Assembly (NCBI GenBank): GCA_033782935.1
Contig: JAWQEG010000501.1
Span: forward strand, 317,501 to 381,500
Reading direction: 5' to 3'
Length of the DNA stretch: 64,000 bases
Origin: Petrolisthes cinctipes
Taxonomy: Eukaryota; Arthropoda; Malacostraca; Decapoda; Porcellanidae
This document shows, in pieces, positions 58,111-64,000 of the stretch. The stretch's first letter is position 1, and the number at the start of each line of letters is the position of its first letter. A program made the position numbers and the translations under genes. The notes beneath the pieces are model-generated. The model ran no database searches. It saw only the letters and a program-made list of their open reading frames with translations, and had not been told where the DNA came from.

Positions 58111-58309
58111 ATTTGGATTCCTGAAGCCTTAGTGACTGGACGTGCTTGGACATCCTTCCAGTACAACACCAACAATTACATTTATTTGCCTTGATTCATC
58201 CAGTTATATCATCAGTACTTGCTTGTATCATCGAGTTATCATTACCACGAGTATAATAGAATTGATTGAATTGTTTATACTGTATTAAAAGATTAATTAC
58301 ATTATCAAA

Positions 58310-59102
58310 ATGCCCCGAAGGAAAAAGTTAAATTCTTGTATCGCTGAGAGCGAATTAGAAGGTAAGTTTTATTATTACTTGGAGTTTTAGGTGAATATAA
58401 TAATTTGGTTTGATAATTATGATTTACTGTACAAAATAATATATTAATTACATATGTATTTATTCCATATACAGTATTTGTATTTACAGAAGAATGTAAG
58501 AGTGAGATATATGCCAAGAACAAAATATATTAATTACATGTGTATTAAGGGGGTGCGGGAATAGGGGGACAGGCTTGGGGGGGTTTAGGGGGGTGCAGGA
58601 GTAGGGGAAAGGCTTGGGGGGGGTTTGGGGGGTGCGGGAGTAGGGGGACAGGCTTGGGGGGGGGGTGTTAGGGGGTTGCGGGAATAGGGGACAGGCTTTC
58701 TACCCACCCCAAGCCTGTCCCCCTATTCTCGCACCCCCCAGTCCCTCCCCCCAAGCCTGTCCCTTACTCCCGCACCCCCTTAATTACAAGTGTTTGTATT
58801 TACAGAAGAATGTCTGAGTGAGATAGAGATATGGCAAGAACATAATATATTAATTACATGTGTACTTATTCCATATATTTGTATTTACAGAAGAATGTCT
58901 GAGTGAGATAGAGATATGGCAAGAACATAATATATTAATTACATATGTATTAATTCCATATATTTGTATTTACAGAAGAATGTCTGAGTGAGATAGACAT
59001 ATGGCAAGAGAAGATGTGTGAAGCGATGGATTTGGCCGAGGGGAAATGTTCTCAAACACGAACCAACGCCTTTATATCACTCACTAACTTACTACAGAAA
59101 AG
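58310..59102 (+). CDS. Gene R, first two coding exons (IFRD-like N-terminus)
   Basis: Exon 1 58310-58361 (MPRRKKLNSCIAESELE) has donor gtaagt. Exon 2 58976-59102 follows the acceptor tatttacag and has donor gtaaat. The phases agree. Exon 2 encodes EECLSEIDIWQEKMCEAMDL and then AEGKCSQTRTNAFISLTNLL. This resembles the first helical repeat of interferon-related developmental regulator (IFRD/SM-20) proteins, which read like kL-E-id-l--Ks--tR--al-s---al. The match is short and from memory, so moderate. Later exons were not found in the window, and the next intron is filled by transposons. The intron between exons 1 and 2 holds three decoy copies of the exon-2 acceptor. Confidence 0.45.
58490..58975 (+). 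repeat. 85-bp repeats carrying duplicate 3' splice sites
   Basis: Copies of tatttacag followed by aagaatgtctgagtgagata occur with acceptors ending at 58489, 58805, 58890 and 58975 (the real exon 2). Spacing is 85 bp, except where the TTAA-flanked insertion lies in the first unit. Confidence 0.85.
58549..58779. mobile_element. TTAA-flanked G-rich foldback in intron 1
   Basis: Starts GGGGGTGCGGGA and ends with the inverse, flanked by TTAA (58545-58548, 58780-58783). The left half is a G-rich tandem (cttggggggg, gggtgcggg, aataggggga) and the right half is its C-rich inverse. 231 bp. TTAA suggests piggyBac-type mobilisation. Confidence 0.65.
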
Positions 59103-59109
59103 GTAAATT

Positions 59110-59144
<35 letters not shown>

Positions 59145-59576
59145 GTTCCTAATTAATATTACTGTATACAGTGTCATCTCACATGATTGGTCACGTGATA
59201 TTCACCAAGGATGTAATGTACTAACGTGACCACAGAGCTATACACATAGAGCGATCGACCATGTGTTATTAGATAGGGGAGGAGTGTCGCCAGCCTGCCT
59301 GCTCGGCGGCCATTTTGAATTGCCCTTTGGCGCGCGCTTTGAACTCCCGTACGTACTTGTATAGTATGTTTCTATCCACAGTTATTGACATTTCCCTGAT
59401 TTGTAAAGCATTGTATCTTGTTATTTAATTATGCAGGTTTTGTTAAATCAATTAACATGGCTAAGATAATGTCCATACGGAAAATTATGCAAATAAATTA
59501 AACTTAAACTGGTTTATTAAACAAGACAAATATATATAACTGTAATCTGTCTCCCTCTCCCTCCACTTACCTTACA

Positions 59577-60404
59577 TACATACATACATATTACTCTAGT
59601 GTGACATTCATACATACATACATATTACTCTAGTGTGACATACATACATATTACTCGTGTGACATACATACATACTACTCTAGTGTGACATACATACATA
59701 CTACTCTAGTGTGACATACATACATACATATTACTATAGTGTGTCATACATACATATTATTCTAGTGCGACATACATACATATTACTCTAGTGTGACATA
59801 CATACATATTACTATAGTGTGACATACATACATACATATTAATATAGTGTGACATACATACATATGATTCTAGTGTGACATACATACATATGATTCTAGT
59901 GTGACATACATACATATTACTCTAGTGTGACATACATACATACAGTCGTGGTCAATAATAATCATCCACATATGGGTAACTTTAACAATTTACTGTGTAA
60001 TGTTTTCATGTTCACATATTATTTTATTGTTTTAAGCAGTCTGTAGCTGTTTGTATTAAATTAAACGATGGCACTATACCTATTTATTGGAATGTTTATC
60101 AGCTAAGGAACAGAGGGAAGCTGTCAAAATCTTACGCGAGTTACTCCTATATGGATGATTATTTTTGACCATGGCTGTACATACATACATACATATTACA
60201 CTAGTGTGACATATATACATACATATTACTCTAGTGTGACATACATAAATACATATTATTCTAGTGTGACATACATACATACACGTATTCTAGTGTGACA
60301 TGCATATATACACATATTCTAGTGTGACATGCATATATACACACATATTACTCTAGTGTGACATACATACATTCATACTGAACAATGTAAACATAAAATA
60401 CTTA
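59577..60404. repeat. Minisatellite, inverted orientation
   Basis: Many units of acatacatacatattactct plus agtgtgacatacat, interrupted by the MITE at 59943-60177. Confidence 0.9.
59943..60177. mobile_element. Tc1/mariner-like MITE, copy 3
   Basis: CAGTCGTGGTCAATAATAAT at left and the inverse at right, with TA on both sides. Same family as 94-332 and 13259-13499, and in the same host array as copy 1. Confidence 0.8.
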
Positions 60405-60411
60405 TCATAAT

Positions 60412-62126
60412 TGTAAAAACTCTATTTTTGTCCCCTTACGTTATTTTGATTTTTCTATTTTTTTTACTCTACTTGTGGAGGGAAACAAAAATCTACTGCC
60501 TTTAACAAAACAAAAAAAAACAACCAGTGTATGCTACACTCTATCCTATAGCTGTATCAACCTGGTCTGGAAAAAAAAACAAGATACCGTTGAGGAACAG
60601 GACTTGCCTTGCGAATACCAAAAAAATAAATCATACAAAGGACAAGTCCAGCTCCTCTCCAGTACTGGGGAAACGCTGCCACCACCAGACCAAAGTCGAT
60701 CAGAGGAACCAAGTGAGCACACACCGGAAGGGTAGCGTAACGTTACGTTAAGAAGGCTCGCGAGTAAGCAACCCAGACTACAATTTTAACGGGGGTACGA
60801 TCAGTGTTGTTAAAGGAGAACTAATCCCTATATAGGTACACAGTCTATTTGTTATATCGGTGACGGAAATACTCAGACAATTATAAACCCGTTTATTTTA
60901 TCCATTGGTGTTACAAGTACAACTGTCCCCTATAATAATAATTTATGTCCCCCCCCCCCTTTCCTAATTTTACCTACTCCCTTTTCTGTCAACTAGGATA
61001 GGAATAATTCCGGGTCTCGCCAGTTGACAGAGCTAACACATAAATCCAAAACAAAAACAATAATTACTATGAAATATCCCCCCTCCCTTAATACAGTTCC
61101 TACTCCCTTTTCTGTCTACTAGGACAGGAATAATTCCGTGCCTCGCTAGTGACAGATCTAAGTACATATAAAAAAAAATATTACATAAAGTGTCCCCCCT
61201 CCCACAATATTTCAAAGATTCCCTAATAATAAATTTTGCACACTAAGGCCGAAATATAGTTAATACATAAAAAAAAAATAACATCCTAATCTCAATATTA
61301 TAAATGAAACTATTAAATTGCCAGCAAATGTAGTTAATTTTCCTAGTACCACGTGGTTCACTAAACACCAAGGGAGAATGCTATTTAATGGCTGCCACCA
61401 GCAGAGACGAGATCAGAATCACGCATGAGAAAAAAAACAATTTATTTACTATGTCTGAATATGACCACACAATATTCCTTAGTTATATCCCATCACGGGA
61501 CTTAGTAAATTCACCACACTATATTCACAATACTATATTGATGATGAGAGAGAGAGAGTTGGAACTCTTACCTGCCACCAGCAGAGACGAGATCAGAATG
61601 AGCTAGTAGCAACTCAGGGTACCGCCTCGCCATCTCCCCCACTCTCACTCTCTTAAGCAAAGTAGTTACCAACTCATCTTAATTTCTGGCAAATCCATCA
61701 GTTCTACCCTTACTGGTGTATATAATTATATAACCTAATTTAAACATATAAGTGGGCTCAAATATATTGCTTTCTCCCTTGTGTAAAGTTTTACTTTACT
61801 GTTATTTACATATTCAAGGCATGTATTGTTCCGCCAACCAGAAAATGTACTGTCCCGACTGTAGGCCCTAACTAATCTAATTAATTTTCTAAGTAAGTTA
61901 CAATTAAATGCCGGTAACAGTATAGGAATGTTAGCTTCGTTATTATATATTATAATTAGAAATGCAGGTTATTCCCTGTCTCCATTAAATTATTTTACAT
62001 TCCTTTCTTAAATCACCGCCTGGCTACTCCCTACAATTCTACACTAAAAACCTATTCTAATACATATAAATATACAACACCCGTAAATATCCCGAATAAC
62101 AATACATAAAAAATAGGGGTGTTACA
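60412..62126. mobile_element. Candidate 1.7-kb solo LTR
   Basis: TGTAAAAAC...GTGTTACA ends (TG...CA), flanked by TAAT (60408-60411 and 62127-62130). Copy 2 of the host element has the uninterrupted sequence cttatcataatagag, so the insertion is precise. Internally it has two copies of tcccttttctgtc...ggaataattcc (60980, 61095) and two copies of gccaccagcagagacgagat (61391, 61576). A small ORF at 60475-60735 is not recognised. Confidence 0.6.
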
Positions 62127-62267
62127 TAATAGAGATTAAGTACGTTGTATATATATATTATAAGAAGGTGAATGTGGATGAGTGCCAACGATTGTTTTGT
62201 TTATCTAACTCATTTTACCTATTAACCGAAATGTATTTATATTTAATCAGCCATTCACTGATATATC

Positions 62268-62640
62268 GGTGTGGTGGCGGCCATATTGGAACTTACTGAC
62301 ACTCTGTATATGGAGGGGAATAATATATTATTTACTACATAAACTCTGGTGTAGTGGCGGCCATATTGGAACCTACTATAATAACATTTATCTCTATATA
62401 TGGAGGGGAATAAAATATTATTATATTTACTACATAAACTGGTGTAGTGGCGGCCATATTGGAACCTACTATAATAACATTTATCTCTATATATGGAGGG
62501 GAATAATATATTATTATATTTACTACATAAACTGGTGTAGTGGCGGCCATATTAGAACCTATTATAATAACATTTATCTCTATAATATATGGAGGGGAAT
62601 AATATATTATATTTACTATACGTACGGGTACAATATCATA
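62268..62640. repeat. 93-bp tandem array with GGCGGCCATATTGGAAC
   Basis: Four copies of gtagtggcggccatattgga plus tctctatatatggaggggaa and a TA-rich stretch. Confidence 0.85.
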
Positions 62641-62796
62641 TTGTCTTGTACCATTTTTAATTTACATTTCTACTGAAGAGGGCAACAGTTGTTGAAATTA
62701 TTTGGAATAAATATTTCGTCTACCATTATGAGTTTTAATTAATATTTATTACACCAAGTTCATTGATAGTCCACCAGGGCGGCGCTGGTGTAGTGG

Positions 62797-62833
62797 CGGC
62801 CATATTGGAACACCAACAATATTACATGGTGGT

Positions 62834-62879
<46 letters not shown>

Positions 62880-63010
62880 CATACCTACATGGAATTCTGG
62901 AATACCTAAAGTTATTGGTGTTTCCAATATGGCCGCCTGATATTACAGCATCACGTGTTCCAATATGGCCGCCTGATATTACAGCATCACGTGTTTCAAT
63001 ATGGCCGCCT
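62797..63010. repeat. Inverted GGCGGCCATATTGGAA repeats
   Basis: ggcggccatattggaacacc at 62797 faces ggtgtttccaatatggccgc at 62917. Two more direct copies of a 36-bp unit (ccaatatggccgcctgatat plus tacagcatcacgtgt) follow. An ATT run lies between. Confidence 0.75.
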
Positions 63011-63786
63011 TATATTACACTATTACAGCATGTCAGGGTTGAAACACCTAATCAATTATTACTCACTCTCTGTGTATGGTAGGGTTGATTCACTATGGCA
63101 TAATTCTAGTTTCGTCCTAGGGAATTATTATTCTTTCAATTAAAATGTCATTATAATTCAGGTTATTATTAAGGTAATTATTACCGTATTAATTGTACCA
63201 CTCAAACACACACACTCTCTGCTTCGAATATGTGGCTGATATTCGACCTGCAGTTCCAGTTCCAGTTCATTGATCCGGACATCGCCCGACTTCTTCTCTC
63301 CCCCCTTCCCCCAACCCTTTTGGACGTGGAGTGATGGTGGCGTGAGGATCACGTGACCAAGACCGGAGTTTACTTCATAGCTACACTCCTCCAGTTGATC
63401 AGAGTCGGGTTCCTCCTCACTGGAAACGGACCCTATAGCGTCTCTCCCACTCTCTCTTGGCGTAGCAAGTAGCCTTGTGGGCATTGGCTATCCCTACCTC
63501 CTCTCTTGTTATAGCCACGGGGACTGATGGTGTGTCTAGTAAGACTAAGAACTGTTGTGAAGTGTTTCAGTGTTGTGGTTGGTACAGAATTGTATAGTGT
63601 CTTTATTGTGGTGTATTGGCTTAATAAGTGTTGTCTTAATATATTCATATATATATATATTGTTTTGTTTCTCTGGCCCTTGGATCAGTAGAGGGGTATT
63701 AAAGCATCTTGGAAAATAATGATAGAGACGACATGCTCTACATTCCTTACTAAAGAACCTGAGGGATTCGAGCACCCTCACATATG
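63011..63786. other. Unassigned; possibly an LTR ending near 63782
   Basis: No recognised gene. A 108-codon minus-strand ORF (63158-63484) has no family. If the site at 63787 is a primer-binding site, part of this stretch is an LTR, but I could not find its 5' TG end. Confidence 0.3.
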
Positions 63787-63806
63787 TGGCGACCTCGCCA
63801 GGATGC
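63787..63806 (+). other. Possible LTR-retrotransposon primer-binding site
   Basis: tggcgacctcgccaggatgc follows ctcaca+tatg. TGGCGACC is a common start of Gypsy-type tRNA primer sites placed just after the 5' LTR. The downstream 200 bp would be leader, with a direct repeat ggttgtcattccac at 63920 and 63961. Confidence 0.3.
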
Positions 63807-64000
63807 TTGCCCTACTCTGATCTAAGGGTTTTGAGTTCTCGTCTTTTGTTGACATTTAGAAGTCGTCTTGAGCACGCACTCACGGTCGTAGCCCCGAAGT
63901 GAGGTATAATTGCCTGCTGGTTGTCATTCCACCGGCGGTGTTGTCTACGGTTATCAAGTGGTTGTCATTCCACTGATGGTTGTTCTATCTCTGTGTTATT

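Larger units (their letters stand above)
59231..62270. mobile_element. TIR element, copy 3 (inverted, right end degraded)
   Basis: Begins CACAGAGCTATACACATAGA. 59231-60404 plus 62127-62270 is the inverse of 46930-47735. It carries about 50 extra bp near 59300 (ggcggccattttgaattg), the minisatellite, a MITE and a solo LTR. The far terminus is not recognisable beyond 62270. Confidence 0.65.

Noticed and set aside
60475..60735. 86-codon ORF inside the third LTR
   Set aside because: No family, lies within an LTR, and overlaps another open frame of similar length.

Overview
This is a eukaryotic, animal-type genomic window. It is AT-rich and dense in microsatellites, has GT-AG introns and TATA/CCAAT promoters, and carries non-LTR retrotransposons and many TIR transposons. 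The overall texture (very high tandem-repeat load, nested transposons, few genes) fits a decapod crustacean or a related arthropod. That is an inference from texture and element content; no single marker proves it. I saw no rRNA, tRNA, CRISPR array or bacterial gene.

Layout. 1-3.5 kb: end of an 8-bp-TSD TIR element inserted in a decayed LINE. 4-9.7 kb: tandem arrays, a solo LTR, and a decayed repeat-protein locus (locus A). 9.8-11.4 kb: an atypical protein-kinase-like gene with a long acidic Thr/Asp/Glu repeat tail (minus strand). 11.4-21 kb: repeat arrays and a series of TIR, foldback and LTR insertions. 21.6-23.5 kb: a broken DUF7869-like putative transposase. 24-31 kb: MITEs, including a TTAA-flanked piggyBac-type element and a P-superfamily element with its GC-rich 8-bp target duplication. 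31.5-38.3 kb: tandem arrays, some in open reading frames, including a 278-codon ORF with palindromic 33-bp repeats. 39.6-40.9 kb: a gene with two winged-helix domains and a Ser-Pro repeat tail (gene L, minus). 41.8-46.2 kb: a nearly complete CR1/Jockey-type LINE. 46.5-57.6 kb: an 11.1-kb TTAA-flanked block. It contains an RTE-type LINE that was itself split by a 4.8-kb Tc1/mariner-type element with about 1-kb TIRs. 58.3-59.1 kb: first exons of a second gene (gene R, plus; N-terminus resembles IFRD/SM-20). 59.2-64 kb: a third copy of the TIR element, a solo LTR, tandem repeats and a possible LTR/primer-binding site.

How it fits together. Genes L and R are head-to-head. Their upstream regions are inverted copies of one another, each with four CCAAT boxes and an E-box, so they look like the two arms of an inverted duplication. 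The arms were later pushed apart by the LINE and the 11.1-kb TTAA-flanked block. The left arm preserves the homologous empty site, so the second insertion can be read to the base. Locus A next to the kinase gene is a degenerate paralogue of the gene L 3' half and its downstream flank, which links the kinase locus and gene L by segmental duplication. Many reading frames carry indels or stops. I could not tell decay from assembly error in every case, and I say so entry by entry.
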